From JABMMZ01 sp964505065 (GTDB lineage Bacteria; Bacteroidota; Bacteroidia; NS11-12g; UBA955), in contig CAZDGF010000003.1 in NCBI GenBank assembly GCA_964505065.1, forward strand, positions 17,730 through 81,729: 64,000 bases of DNA, read 5' to 3'. Below the pieces are notes generated by a model. It ran no database searches. It saw nothing but the letters and a program-made list of their open reading frames with translations, and was not told the DNA's origin. The translations under genes and the position numbers were made by a program. The number at the start of each line of letters is the position of its first letter. Within the stretch, counting starts at the first letter, position 1. Positions 43,348 to 51,628 of the stretch are shown piece after piece.

Positions 43348-44675
43348 TATTTTTTAATAAATAAATTGTAAATATCGTTACCAAACGTAAATACAATAAG
43401 CGATAGCACAATTACAAAACCTACCACTTGCATAGCCTGCATAAACTTATCACTTAATGGACGTCTGATAATCATTTCTACCAATAAAAATAAAACGTGT
43501 CCGCCATCTAAAGCAGGTATGGGCAATAGGTTCATAAAGGCTAAGCCTAAAGATAAAATACCTGTAAGCATCCAAAACCTTCGCCAATGCCACTCGCCAC
43601 CATAAAATGTAGCAATACGCAATGTGCCACTCATATTGGTAGCTTTTATTTTGCCAGATATTAAGCCTTTAATACTGTAATAATTATTCTTAATTGCCTC
43701 TACAGATTTATGTGTTCCTAAAGCTATAGATTCTCCAAAGCCATAGTTTAAACGCACTCTGTCTTTTTCGTAAATATCTGCCGCACCAAATCCAAATTTT
43801 GCTTCTTTATCTAAAGTAAAAGTAAGTGTTTGGGTATCATTGGTATTTCTTAATACTTTTACTTCCACTTTTTTATTGGCATAATGTATAGTACGCATCA
43901 TTAAATCTTGATGGTATAATACTGGTGTATCATTCAGTGCTATAATTTGGTCGCCCACTTTTAAACCGCCTTTCATTGCTATAGAATTTGGTAAAACTGT
44001 ATCTACAACACTTATTAAAGCTTCGTCAAAAAAGCCCATTTTTTTATCCGATAATCTATTGATTATATCTTTAGGCAAAGGCACTTCAAGTTTTTCGCCA
44101 TTTCTATCTACATTGTAATAATTATTATCTTTTAAAAAAATACTCATATTGCGTGTATCTTCAAAATACTGAATATTTTTACCATTTATGCCTGTAATTT
44201 TATCTCCTGTTTTTAAGCCTATACCTTTTGCGCCATTTTCAGCATAAATACCGTATTTTAGTTTATCTACTGGCATTTTTGTTTCGCCATAATACCACAT
44301 GCAGCCAATGTAAATTATTAAACCTAAAATAACATTTACAATAATACCGCCAAGCATAACAATAAGGCGTTGCCAAGCTGGCTTGCTTCTGAACTCCCAA
44401 GGCTCGGCAGGTTTTTTCATTTGCTCGGTATCCATACTTTCGTCTATCATACCTGCTATTTTTACATAGCCGCCCAATGGAAGCCAGCCAATACCATATT
44501 CGGTATCGCCTTTTTTAAATTTAAACAATTTAAAACCCCAAGCATCAAAAAATAAATAAAATTTTTCTACCTTAATGCCAAATATTCTGGCAGCGGTGTA
44601 GTGTCCTAATTCGTGCAGGGTTACCAATATTGCCAATGCTAATACAAATTGGCCTATCATTATGATTGTAGTCAT
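43347..44675 (-). CDS. rseP: RIP metalloprotease RseP (site-2 protease)
   Basis: This 442-residue integral membrane zinc protease has His21-Glu-Leu-Gly-His25 in the first helix. Two PDZ domains lie near 125-205 and 215-300. The third metal ligand sits in Asn-Leu-Leu-Pro-Ile-Pro-Ala-Leu-Asp-Gly-Gly near 390. RseP cleaves anti-sigma factors and signal-peptide remnants within the membrane. It is upstream of hscB with a 1-nt overlap. A near-consensus -7 box (TATTTTCG) lies in the short leader. Confidence 0.95.
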   Translation of the reverse strand: MTTIIMIGQFVLALAILVTLHELGHYTAARIFGIKVEKFYLFFDAWGFKLFKFKKGDTEYGIGWLPLGGYVKIAGMIDESMDTEQMKKPAEPWEFRSKPAWQRLIVMLGGIIVNVILGLIIYIGCMWYYGETKMPVDKLKYGIYAENGAKGIGLKTGDKITGINGKNIQYFEDTRNMSIFLKDNNYYNVDRNGEKLEVPLPKDIINRLSDKKMGFFDEALISVVDTVLPNSIAMKGGLKVGDQIIALNDTPVLYHQDLMMRTIHYANKKVEVKVLRNTNDTQTLTFTLDKEAKFGFGAADIYEKDRVRLNYGFGESIALGTHKSVEAIKNNYYSIKGLISGKIKATNMSGTLRIATFYGGEWHWRRFWMLTGILSLGLAFMNLLPIPALDGGHVLFLLVEMIIRRPLSDKFMQAMQVVGFVIVLSLIVFTFGNDIYNLFIKK

Positions 44676-44801
44676 CTATTATTTAAAAATAAGGTGCGAA
44701 AATAGGCTTTTAATGTTAAACCCTAAAATGGCTTTTCGTTAAAAATGAGGCATTGAACGAAATATGTATTTATAAATATCTATTTTAAACTTAAGATTGA
44801 G

Positions 44802-44809
44802 TAAATTTG
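44802..44809 (+). promoter_or_regulatory. -7 promoter box of dps (leaderless)
   Basis: TAAATTTG matches TAnnTTTG and ends 5 nt before the ATG at 44815, predicting transcription start at the start codon. Confidence 0.55.
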
Positions 44810-44814
44810 CAGCT

Positions 44815-45291
44815 ATGAAACAATTAAACACCATTGGATTAGAAACCGTAGCCTGCAAACAAATAGCCGAAAAACTGAATGTATTACTGGCAAATTATCA
44901 GTTGTTTTATATCAATACCCGTGGTTTTCATTGGAATATAAGTGGCGATAAATTTTTTGAATTGCATGTAAAATTTGAAGAGCTTTATAACGATGCATTG
45001 CTTAAAGTAGATGAAATAGCCGAACGTATTTTAACTCTTGGCGAAGTACCTTTGCATGCTTATAAAGATTATTTGAAAATAGCAGAAATTAAAGCTGCAA
45101 CAAATATTAGCGAAGGTAAAAAAGCCATTCAAAATATTTTGGAAAGTTTTGGCATTTTAATAGCAGTAGAAAGAGAAATATTAAAGATTAGCGATAAAGC
45201 CAATGATGAAGGTACAAATGCTATGATGAGCGATTACATTCGTGAGCAAGAAAAGTTGGTATGGATGTATAGAGCAGCTTTGGGGAAATAG
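44815..45291 (+). CDS. dps: Dps-family ferritin-like DNA-protection protein
   Basis: From Met-Lys-Gln-Leu-Asn at 44815 the protein has 158 residues. The earlier in-frame Met at 44797 lies upstream of the -7 box. The four ferroxidase ligands fit the Dps spacing exactly: His39, His51, Asp66 and Glu70 (12, 15 and 4 apart), in Gly-Phe-His-Trp-Asn, Phe-Phe-Glu-Leu-His and Val-Asp-Glu-Ile-Ala-Glu. Dps dodecamers oxidise and store iron, and some bind DNA in stress. It stands alone with its own leaderless promoter. Confidence 0.93.
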   Translation: MKQLNTIGLETVACKQIAEKLNVLLANYQLFYINTRGFHWNISGDKFFELHVKFEELYNDALLKVDEIAERILTLGEVPLHAYKDYLKIAEIKAATNISEGKKAIQNILESFGILIAVEREILKISDKANDEGTNAMMSDYIREQEKLVWMYRAALGK

Positions 45292-45353
45292 GTTTTTGTT
45301 AATTCGAGAAAAAAAGTTTTAAAATTTTAATACAAGTAAACTAAATTTAAAAA

Positions 45354-45971
45354 ATGAACCCAATAGGAATTGTTTTTGGTATTTTTTTTCTAATAAGTAA
45401 TGAACAAGATTGTAATTTGAATACTAAAGAGTATAGTAATTTTGCTGTAAAATTAAATGACAGTGCAATAAATTTACTAAATAATATTGAATCTGATACA
45501 ACAATATATAAAATATCTTCGCTTTTAGATAGTTCATTATTAATTCAACCAAATTATTACCCAGCTCAATTCAACAAACTTACAATAGATTTAATTTTGG
45601 GAAAAAGAATCAATTCAATTTCAATATTAAGAAAACTTGAACTTGAAAAACCGATGAATCCAGATATAAAACTTATGTTGGGAATTTTATTTTTAACAAC
45701 AGAAGACTCAAGTTTTTCTAAAATTAAGTTAGAAGATGCAAAATCTTTATACAAAAAAGAAATAATTAACTCTGTAGGCAATAATTGCAAAATGAATATT
45801 TTACACCAAAATTATGCTATATGCCTTAAAATGCTGGGTAACGACCTTGAATCAAATAAAACTTTAAATTCCCTGACTTATAAAGACAATAAAATCTTAA
45901 AAGATATTGTTGAATTACTATTAAATTCAAAAGGGTTAGATTTAGTAAATGGTTTAAGCAAAGCAAGGTAA
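45354..45971 (+). CDS. Hypothetical protein, TPR-like helical
   Basis: The 205-residue protein has a short hydrophobic N-terminus (Ile-Gly-Ile-Val-Phe-Gly-Ile-Phe-Phe-Leu-Ile), which could be a signal peptide or anchor. The rest is helical, with TPR-like spacing (Tyr-Tyr-Pro-Ala-Gln-Phe-Asn-Lys-Leu near 65; Asn-Tyr-Ala-Ile-Cys-Leu-Lys-Met-Leu-Gly near 155). I do not recognise the family. Codon use (more Ser and Asp, fewer long polar strands) differs somewhat from its neighbours. It lies 62 bp after dps. Confidence 0.6.
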   Translation: MNPIGIVFGIFFLISNEQDCNLNTKEYSNFAVKLNDSAINLLNNIESDTTIYKISSLLDSSLLIQPNYYPAQFNKLTIDLILGKRINSISILRKLELEKPMNPDIKLMLGILFLTTEDSSFSKIKLEDAKSLYKKEIINSVGNNCKMNILHQNYAICLKMLGNDLESNKTLNSLTYKDNKILKDIVELLLNSKGLDLVNGLSKAR

Positions 45972-46037
45972 TGCACTTTTTGATACTTTTTAATAGAGTA
46001 ATTACTTTGAAATTTTTGTATCATTAAATTTATTTTT

Positions 46038-46655
46038 TTAACTCTCAATAATCTCCACTTTGCTAATACCGCTTATACGGTATTCCTTATTGCTTGGCTG
46101 CTCAAAACACTGATACCAACTGCGTAATTTTTTGCCTTTTTTAAATGTTCTGCCTGTATCTAATTTAAATAAAGAGCCAATAGGAATTTGTTCAAGCAGA
46201 GGTTTTGAATCTTTATCATACTTTGCCAATACTTTCATCAATTCTGCATCACTACAACTGCTAGCAGCAGGATCGTTCATGTATTGCTTTAGGGCTTGTT
46301 GTATATCATTTGGTAAATTATGTTCATGAACAATGGGTGCAAGTAATAATTTAAACTCTTCTTTCCATTCTTTACCATGAGGTTCTATGCGGTTTCTAAA
46401 TTTTTCAAATGCCACTAAATGTGCCACTTCGTGCAAAAATGTGGTAAGAAATGAATATGGATTCAAATCGGTATTGATTGATATTCTATGAAAATTATCT
46501 TGCCTGTGTGGTGCTCTATAATCGCCAAATTTACTGCTGCGAGGTTTACTCAATTTCAACTGAATTTTATATTGCACCATCAGTTCAACAGCATAAAGTG
46601 CCGTTCCTTCGGGTAATTTTTTGCTTATTTTTTCAGCTAATTCTGCTTTTGTCAT
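46038..46655 (-). CDS. SprT-like zinc metalloprotease
   Basis: The 205-residue protein has the SprT catalytic site His75-Glu76-x2-His79 (Phe-Leu-His-Glu-Val-Ala-His) and the third ligand His93 in Pro-His-Gly-Lys-Glu-Trp-Lys. The C-terminal Cys-rich zinc ribbon of SprT/Spartan proteins is replaced by Ser-Trp-Tyr-Gln-Cys and a basic stretch. Related proteins cut DNA-protein crosslinks; that role here is inference. It has its own short leader next to a hairpin repeat. Confidence 0.82.
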   Translation of the reverse strand: MTKAELAEKISKKLPEGTALYAVELMVQYKIQLKLSKPRSSKFGDYRAPHRQDNFHRISINTDLNPYSFLTTFLHEVAHLVAFEKFRNRIEPHGKEWKEEFKLLLAPIVHEHNLPNDIQQALKQYMNDPAASSCSDAELMKVLAKYDKDSKPLLEQIPIGSLFKLDTGRTFKKGKKLRSWYQCFEQPSNKEYRISGISKVEIIES

Positions 46656-46679
46656 TATCCTATCCCTAAATCCCTTCTA

Positions 46680-46700
46680 TTGCTTCGACAAGCTCAGCAA
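46680..46700 (+). repeat. TTCGACAAGCTCA hairpin module
   Basis: The core TTCGACAAGCTCA (46684-46696) is flanked by the complementary arms TTGC and GCAA. It lies in the 207-bp gap between the SprT-like and DUF3109 genes. No other feature was seen in the gap. Confidence 0.65.
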
Positions 46701-46862
46701 CCGAAGGGACTTTTGGCTTCGATTTAAATTTTTTTTTTCATTAAGCTTACGCATAATGCTTATTATGTTTCGCTGCTACGCAGCTTTGCTTTTCTACTGC
46801 TAATTAATATTTTACCAAATGCCAACCTCAAAATTTGCCAACTAACCTCTTTGCTAACTTAA

Positions 46863-47438
46863 TTACTCTGCTTTTACAAACTCATTATAAACCTCCTCTA
46901 CTTCTTTATACCATTCTTCTCCAAATTTTCTAATTAATGGCTCTTTTAAAAAACTAAAAACTGATACATTCAATTGATTGCCCAAACTGCATGCAGCTTT
47001 GCAAATATCCCATTCATGGTAATTTACGCTTTCAAAGCTGCCTATTGTGCCTAATCTTATAGGATACAAATGGCAGCTAATGGGTTTGTAAAAATCTGAA
47101 ACTCCTGCTTTGTAGGCTTTTTCCATAGCGCAACCCAACGTGCCATTTTCATTGTAAACAAATACGCATTCGCCTGTGGGCAGGCATGTAGTGGCATAAT
47201 CGTTTATTTCTTCGCCTTCATGGTAGCCTTCGGTTTCAAGTAATTGTCTTCCTTGCTCACTCATAAAAGGCTTTATGGCTTCAATGTTTTTGTGAATAAA
47301 TGCTATTTCGGTTTTTTCCAATGGCGCACCTCTATCACCCTCAATACAACAAGCGCCTTTGCATTTTTCCAAATGGCAAACAAAATTGGTTGAAAAAATT
47401 TCGGTAGAAATTAAGGTATTTTCAACTTCTAATATCAT
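46863..47438 (-). CDS. DUF3109 family protein
   Basis: The 191-residue protein carries the Cys-rich pattern of DUF3109/YkgJ-like proteins: Cys-His-Leu-Glu-Lys-Cys-Lys-Gly-Ala-Cys-Cys near 21-31, Thr-Cys-Leu-Pro-Thr-Gly-Glu-Cys-Val-Phe near 84-93, Gly-Cys-Ala, then Ser-Cys-His-Leu-Tyr-Pro-Ile-Arg near 120-127. Such clusters likely bind Fe-S or zinc. The function is unknown. Its start overlaps the purE stop by 4 nt (ATGA), so it is translated with purE. Confidence 0.88.
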   Translation of the reverse strand: MILEVENTLISTEIFSTNFVCHLEKCKGACCIEGDRGAPLEKTEIAFIHKNIEAIKPFMSEQGRQLLETEGYHEGEEINDYATTCLPTGECVFVYNENGTLGCAMEKAYKAGVSDFYKPISCHLYPIRLGTIGSFESVNYHEWDICKAACSLGNQLNVSVFSFLKEPLIRKFGEEWYKEVEEVYNEFVKAE

Positions 47439-47947
47439 TTGCTTTCTATATAAGCTGTATAACCCAAGTTTTCTAATTTTTCAGCTTTATCTAACACTTG
47501 TTGTTCTAAATTTTGCATATAATTTTCTATTACCTGCCAAAGTTCTGGCTTGGCATTGGCAATAATTTTAGCAGCAAACAAACCTGCATTTTTAGCCCCA
47601 TTTATAGCCATAGTAGCCACAGGAATACCTGGAGGCATTTGTACAATACTATACAAGGAATCTACACCAGAAAGATTAGATGATTTTACAGGCACACCAA
47701 TAACAGGCAAAGGTGAAATACTTGCAGCCATGCCAGGTAAATGTGCAGCACCACCCGCACCAGCTATAATACATTTGTAGCCGTTGCTTTTAGCAGCTTT
47801 AGCCTCATCAAACAAGCGTTGCGGTGTGCGATGTGCGCTTACAATGGTTAAATGATAAGAAATTCCCATTTCATCGAGCACTTGGGCAGCTTCTTTCATT
47901 ACTGGTAAATCGCTATCCGAACCCATTATAATTAATACGTCTTTCAT
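47435..47947 (-). CDS. purE: N5-carboxyaminoimidazole ribonucleotide mutase
   Basis: This 170-residue class I PurE converts N5-CAIR to CAIR in purine synthesis. It has Gly-Ser-Asp-Ser-Asp-Leu-Pro-Val-Met (9-17), the catalytic Ser-Ala-His-Arg-Thr-Pro (38-43), Gly-Ala-Gly-Gly-Ala-Ala-His-Leu-Pro-Gly-Met, and Gln-Met-Pro-Pro-Gly-Ile-Pro-Val-Ala. purK is not adjacent. A -7 box (47965-47972) lies 17 bp upstream. Confidence 0.97.
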   Translation of the reverse strand: MKDVLIIMGSDSDLPVMKEAAQVLDEMGISYHLTIVSAHRTPQRLFDEAKAAKSNGYKCIIAGAGGAAHLPGMAASISPLPVIGVPVKSSNLSGVDSLYSIVQMPPGIPVATMAINGAKNAGLFAAKIIANAKPELWQVIENYMQNLEQQVLDKAEKLENLGYTAYIESK

Positions 47948-47964
47948 ATTTTTATTGTTGCTTG

Positions 47965-47972
47965 CAAAAGTA
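47965..47972 (-). promoter_or_regulatory. -7 promoter box of purE
   Basis: The minus-strand sequence TACTTTTG matches TAnnTTTG, 17 bp before the purE start. Confidence 0.5.
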
Positions 47973-47992
47973 ATAACAATAATATGATAAAT

Positions 47993-48301
47993 CTACAATG
48001 GGTCGGCTACAATTCTAAAATTAAGCTTTATAAAATATTCCATTTTATGAGGTCGGGCTCTGCGCTTGCGAAATTTGGCAACAAATTGAAATGTTTCTTG
48101 TTTTAAATATTCTTTCAATTCTACATTAGTCATATCCATGTTCAATATTTTTATTCTTTTATCGGGTATATTTAGTTTAAAAGCTACATTCTCTTGCCCA
48201 ATACCAGGTTTAATAATATCTAAATACATATCTGTTAAATCTTTAAAATTAGCATATTTAGTACTATCAGCATAATTATAATCTAAAGTTTGTAACGTCA
48301 T
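47993..48301 (-). CDS. Hypothetical protein, possibly truncated at the 5' end
   Basis: The 102-residue frame (Met-Thr-Leu-Gln-Thr-Leu-Asp-Tyr start) is basic at its end, with Arg-Lys-Arg-Arg-Ala-Arg-Pro. I recognise no family. The frame stays open about 35 codons further upstream (Gln-Pro-Glu-Asp-Asn-Asn-Thr-Asn-Lys-Ser). That extension runs into a palindromic repeat at 48352-48395, where a hydrophobic stretch appears only in another frame. The gene may have lost its signal peptide or original start. The given start is a guess. Confidence 0.45.
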   Translation of the reverse strand: MTLQTLDYNYADSTKYANFKDLTDMYLDIIKPGIGQENVAFKLNIPDKRIKILNMDMTNVELKEYLKQETFQFVAKFRKRRARPHKMEYFIKLNFRIVADPL

Positions 48302-48351
48302 ACTTGTAAGTTTTGCAGATTTTATTAAACTTTTATTGGTATTGTTATCCT

Positions 48352-48395
48352 CTGGTTGGAGTGTAGCATAGCCCTGTGCGGCTGCCTCCAGCCAG
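48352..48395. repeat. 44-bp palindromic repeat
   Basis: CTGGTTGGAG at the left and CTCCAGCCAG at the right are inverted repeats with one G-T-type difference. The middle contains GCCCTGTGCGGC. It is the only copy in the window. Confidence 0.55.
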
Positions 48396-48415
48396 CAAAA
48401 AGGCTAAAGCCGTAC

Positions 48416-48454
48416 CACTTCTCGATATCCCGCACCTGCGGGATTACTCGAAGT
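48416..48454. repeat. Hairpin repeat with CCCGCA core
   Basis: CACTTCTCGA and TCGAAGTG arms enclose TCCCGCACCTGCGGGA. The core is shared with the repeats at 1697 and 22573, but the outer arms are different. It lies 8 bp after the sod stop codon. Confidence 0.6.
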
Positions 48455-48462
48455 GACGTTAA

Positions 48463-49074
48463 TTACAAAGCCCCCTCAAACTTCGCACCCACCACTTCCC
48501 AATTTATAATTTCGTAAAAGGCATTGATGTAATCGGGTCTGCGGTTTTGGTAGTTTAGGTAATAGGCATGTTCCCATACATCTAAACCCAATATTGGTGT
48601 GCCACATTTTACACCTTCAATATCCATTAGTGGGTTGTCTTGGTTGGCGGTGCTACATATACAAAGTTTGCCATTGTTTACAAAAAGCCAAGCCCAGCCG
48701 CTGCCAAAACGTGTGGTAGCTGCTTTGGTAAATTCTTCTTTAAATTTTTCTAATCCGCCCAAATCGTTTTGTATAGCAGTAGCCAAAGCACCGCTTGGGG
48801 CATTTGCTGCATTGGGGGCTTGTATGGTTTCCCAAAAAAGCGAGTGGTTAAAATGTCCGCCACCATTGTTGCGCACAGCTACAGGGTATTTGCTTATGTT
48901 TTTGCAAATATCTTCAATAGCCATAGTCTCCATTTCTGTGCCTGCTGCAGCATTGTTTAGGTTGGTAACATAGGCATTGTGGTGTTTGCTATGGTGTATT
49001 TCCATTGTTTTGGCATCTATGTTTGGCTCTATAGCATTGTAAGCGTAGGGTAGGGTTGGCAATGTAAATGGCAT
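48463..49074 (-). CDS. Superoxide dismutase, Fe/Mn family
   Basis: The 203-residue enzyme has all four metal ligands: His27, His77, Asp165 and His169 (His-His-Ser-Lys-His-His, Asn-His-Ser-Leu-Phe-Trp, Asp-Val-Trp-Glu-His-Ala-Tyr-Tyr). Whether iron, manganese or either is used cannot be settled by eye; Gly-Gly-His-Phe-Asn-His occurs in both. It removes superoxide in the cytoplasm. It has its own -7 box 33 bp upstream. Confidence 0.96.
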   Translation of the reverse strand: MPFTLPTLPYAYNAIEPNIDAKTMEIHHSKHHNAYVTNLNNAAAGTEMETMAIEDICKNISKYPVAVRNNGGGHFNHSLFWETIQAPNAANAPSGALATAIQNDLGGLEKFKEEFTKAATTRFGSGWAWLFVNNGKLCICSTANQDNPLMDIEGVKCGTPILGLDVWEHAYYLNYQNRRPDYINAFYEIINWEVVGAKFEGAL

Positions 49075-49107
49075 AATATTTATTGTTTTTTATTAATTTT
49101 TGTAGGG

Positions 49108-49115
49108 CAAAATTA
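49108..49115 (-). promoter_or_regulatory. -7 promoter box of the superoxide dismutase gene
   Basis: The minus-strand sequence TAATTTTG matches TAnnTTTG, 33 bp before the start. Confidence 0.45.
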
Positions 49116-49210
49116 GGCACTTGCACCCAAATAAAAAGCATGTAATTAGAATATCTTTATAATTAATTTTTATACTTATAAATTTAACCATTAAGTTCAA
49201 AAAAAATGAA

Positions 49211-49218
49211 TATTTTTG
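49211..49218 (+). promoter_or_regulatory. -7 promoter box of the isocitrate dehydrogenase gene
   Basis: TATTTTTG matches TAnnTTTG and lies 15 bp before the chosen start at 49234. The alternative Met at 49216 would overlap it. Confidence 0.5.
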
Positions 49219-49233
49219 CACCACTTTAAAAAA

Positions 49234-50682
49234 ATGGAAACCAATAGAATTACAATAGCCTATGGCGATGGCATAGGACCAGAAATAATGCAAGCAACGC
49301 TTGATATTTTAAATGCAGCTGGTGCAAATTTAGAATACGATGAAATAAAAATAGGCGAAAAAGTATATCTCTCTGGTAGTAAAACAGGCATTTCCGAAAG
49401 CGATTGGGATACCTTAGAGCGCAACAAAATATTTTTAAAAGCCCCTATCACAACGCCACAAGGTGGTGGTTTTTCGAGCTTAAACGTAGCTATTCGCAAA
49501 ACATTGGGCTTATATGCCAATATCCGCCCATGTGTTAGTTATTCGCCTGTGGTAGAAACCAATTTTCCTAAAATGGACTTGGTAATTGTTAGAGAAAATG
49601 AGGAAGATTTATATGCAGGTATTGAGCATCAGCAAACAGATGAGGTAATACAATGCCTTAAACTGCTTTCTGTAGAAGGAAGCGAAAAAATTATCCGTTA
49701 TGCCTTTGAGTATGCCAAAGCCAATAACCGAAAGCATGTATCGTGTATGAGTAAAGACAATATTATGAAACTAACCGATGGTATGTTTCATAAATTATTT
49801 GAAAAAATAGCATTGGAATATCCTGATATTAAAAGCGACCATTACATTATTGATATAGGTGCCGCCCGCTTGGCTAACGACCCCGAAAGGTTTGATGTAA
49901 TTGTAACCCTAAATCTTTATGGCGATATTATTTCCGATATAGCTGCCGATGTGGCAGGTAGCGTAGGCTTGGGTGGTAGTAGCAATGTTGGCGAAAATTT
50001 TGCCATGTTCGAGGCTATACATGGTTCTGCACCCGATATTGCTGGTATGGATATAGCCAATCCAAGTGGTTTGCTAAATGGTGCTTGTATGATGTTGGTG
50101 CAAATAGGCAAAGCTGCCATAGCAGAAAAAATACAAAATGCCTTACACAAAACCCTTGAAGACGGCATACACACTGCCGATATTTACGATGAAGGCAAAA
50201 GCAAACAAAAAGTAGGTACAAAAGCATTTGGACAAGCTTTAATAGAAAGATTAGGGCAAATACCTGTAATACTTAAACCTGTAAAACTAAACCATGATGC
50301 AAAACCAATTGTAATAAAAACATCACCAAAAATACCATCTGTAAAAACACTAATTGGTATAGATATTTTCTTACAATGGCAGGAAGGCGATAGAAACCCA
50401 CAAGTGTTGGGCGAAATAGTAGAAAAAGCCAATTTGAGAAATTTAAAACTAAAAGTAATTTCTAACAGAGGCGTTGTTGTTTACCCAGGTGGAAATAAAA
50501 GCACCTATTGCACCAACCATTGGCGTTGCAGATTTGTTAGCAACGATACTGTGGTTTTTGCACAAATAATCGGTTTAATAGGCTCACTACATGCATTGGG
50601 TTTAGATATTATTAAAAGCGAAAATTTGTATTTATTCGATGGCAAGCCAGGCTATTCGGTAGCTATTGGGCAAGGGATATAG
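49234..50682 (+). CDS. NADP-dependent isocitrate dehydrogenase (long, TtIDH-like form)
   Basis: The start Met-Glu-Thr-Asn-Arg at 49234 leaves the -7 box free and gives 482 residues. The first 335 residues are the isocitrate/isopropylmalate dehydrogenase fold: Gly-Asp-Gly-Ile-Gly-Pro-Glu, Val-Arg-Glu-Asn-Glu-Glu-Asp, Asn-Leu-Tyr-Gly-Asp-Ile-Ile-Ser-Asp, and Ala-Ile-His-Gly-Ser-Ala-Pro-Asp-Ile-Ala-Gly. About 140 extra C-terminal residues match the extension of Thermus-type isocitrate dehydrogenase, which excludes isopropylmalate dehydrogenase. It makes 2-oxoglutarate in the TCA cycle. Confidence 0.9.
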   Translation: METNRITIAYGDGIGPEIMQATLDILNAAGANLEYDEIKIGEKVYLSGSKTGISESDWDTLERNKIFLKAPITTPQGGGFSSLNVAIRKTLGLYANIRPCVSYSPVVETNFPKMDLVIVRENEEDLYAGIEHQQTDEVIQCLKLLSVEGSEKIIRYAFEYAKANNRKHVSCMSKDNIMKLTDGMFHKLFEKIALEYPDIKSDHYIIDIGAARLANDPERFDVIVTLNLYGDIISDIAADVAGSVGLGGSSNVGENFAMFEAIHGSAPDIAGMDIANPSGLLNGACMMLVQIGKAAIAEKIQNALHKTLEDGIHTADIYDEGKSKQKVGTKAFGQALIERLGQIPVILKPVKLNHDAKPIVIKTSPKIPSVKTLIGIDIFLQWQEGDRNPQVLGEIVEKANLRNLKLKVISNRGVVVYPGGNKSTYCTNHWRCRFVSNDTVVFAQIIGLIGSLHALGLDIIKSENLYLFDGKPGYSVAIGQGI

Positions 50683-50721
50683 GAATTTTTGATTTGTGGA
50701 TTTTTGAATTTTGATTTTTGG

Positions 50722-50784
50722 ATACTAAACTTGTCGAAGTATGATTTTTTGATTTTTTCGCTCATTGAGCTTGTCGAAATGAGC
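50722..50784. repeat. Two TTCGACAAGCTCA hairpin modules
   Basis: Module one (50722-50742) has a diverged core with arms ATACT and AGTAT. Module two (50760-50784) has core TGAGCTTGTCGAA (50766-50778) with arms GCTCAT and ATGAGC, a perfect 6-bp match. The arms differ completely between modules but are complementary in each. They lie between the isocitrate dehydrogenase and AlkD-like genes. Confidence 0.75.
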
Positions 50785-50821
50785 TTATCAAAGCATTTAT
50801 TTTAAATTATTTTATATAGGT

Positions 50822-51484
50822 ATGTTAGTTCAAGAAATAATTAAAACTTTTACCGCTCATCAAAATACTGAAAATGCAGTAAAAATGAGCCAATACATGA
50901 AAAATCTGTTTCCTTTTTTAGGGTTAAAAAGCCCTGAAAGAAGAGAATTGCAAAATTATGTTCTAAAACAATATCCAATAAAAAAAATAGAAGATTTAGA
51001 AAAAATTGTAGTTCAACTTTTTGATTTAGAAGAAAGAGAATACCAATATTCTGCCATAGATATTTTAATTAAGTATAAAAAACTATGGACTTTAGAAACA
51101 TTAAATTTAATGGAAACTTTGGTGGTAACAAAAAGCTGGTGGGACACGGTAGATATTATAAGTAGCAATTGTATTGGTAAACTATTGGCAAAAAATGAGA
51201 AAATTAGAGAACAAAAAGTAATACAATGGGCTACCTCGCCCAATATGTGGCTGAACAGAGCTGCAATTATTCATCAACTAACTTATAAACAAAAAACAGA
51301 TGCTGAATTACTCAAATTTTGTATCTTAGAACATATTAATTCCAAAGAATTTTTCCATCAAAAAGCCATAGGCTGGGCATTGCGGCAATATGCAAAATAC
51401 AACCAAGTATGGGTAAAAAACTTTGTAAATACCTTTCCTTTAAAGCCATTGAGCAAAAGAGAAGCTTTAAAACATTTGTTGTAA
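50822..51484 (+). CDS. AlkD-like DNA alkylation repair protein
   Basis: The 220-residue all-helical protein resembles the HEAT-like AlkC/AlkD family: Tyr-Met-Lys-Asn-Leu-Phe-Pro-Phe-Leu-Gly-Leu-Lys-Ser-Pro-Glu-Arg near 24-39, Ser-Trp-Trp-Asp-Thr-Val-Asp near 102-108, and Asn-Met-Trp-Leu-Asn-Arg-Ala-Ala-Ile. The last part, Phe-Phe-His-Gln-Lys-Ala-Ile-Gly-Trp-Ala-Leu-Arg-Gln-Tyr, is also conserved. AlkD removes bulky or positively charged alkylated bases. The Trp and Asp positions lining the DNA groove appear present. Confidence 0.9.
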   Translation: MLVQEIIKTFTAHQNTENAVKMSQYMKNLFPFLGLKSPERRELQNYVLKQYPIKKIEDLEKIVVQLFDLEEREYQYSAIDILIKYKKLWTLETLNLMETLVVTKSWWDTVDIISSNCIGKLLAKNEKIREQKVIQWATSPNMWLNRAAIIHQLTYKQKTDAELLKFCILEHINSKEFFHQKAIGWALRQYAKYNQVWVKNFVNTFPLKPLSKREALKHLL

Positions 51485-51596
51485 CAAGTATTTTTTAGCA
51501 TTAAATTAACATGTAACTATTTGATAATTATATACTTTATGCAAGTATTAATTAAATACATAAAGTTTTATTAGAATAATTCCGAAAAAATAGTAT

Positions 51597-51604
51597 TATC
51601 TTTG
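51597..51604 (+). promoter_or_regulatory. -7 promoter box of the glycogen synthase-DUF4270 unit
   Basis: TATCTTTG matches TAnnTTTG, 24 bp before the ATG at 51629. Confidence 0.5.
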
Positions 51605-51628
51605 TAGTCCACAATAAACACAAATACA

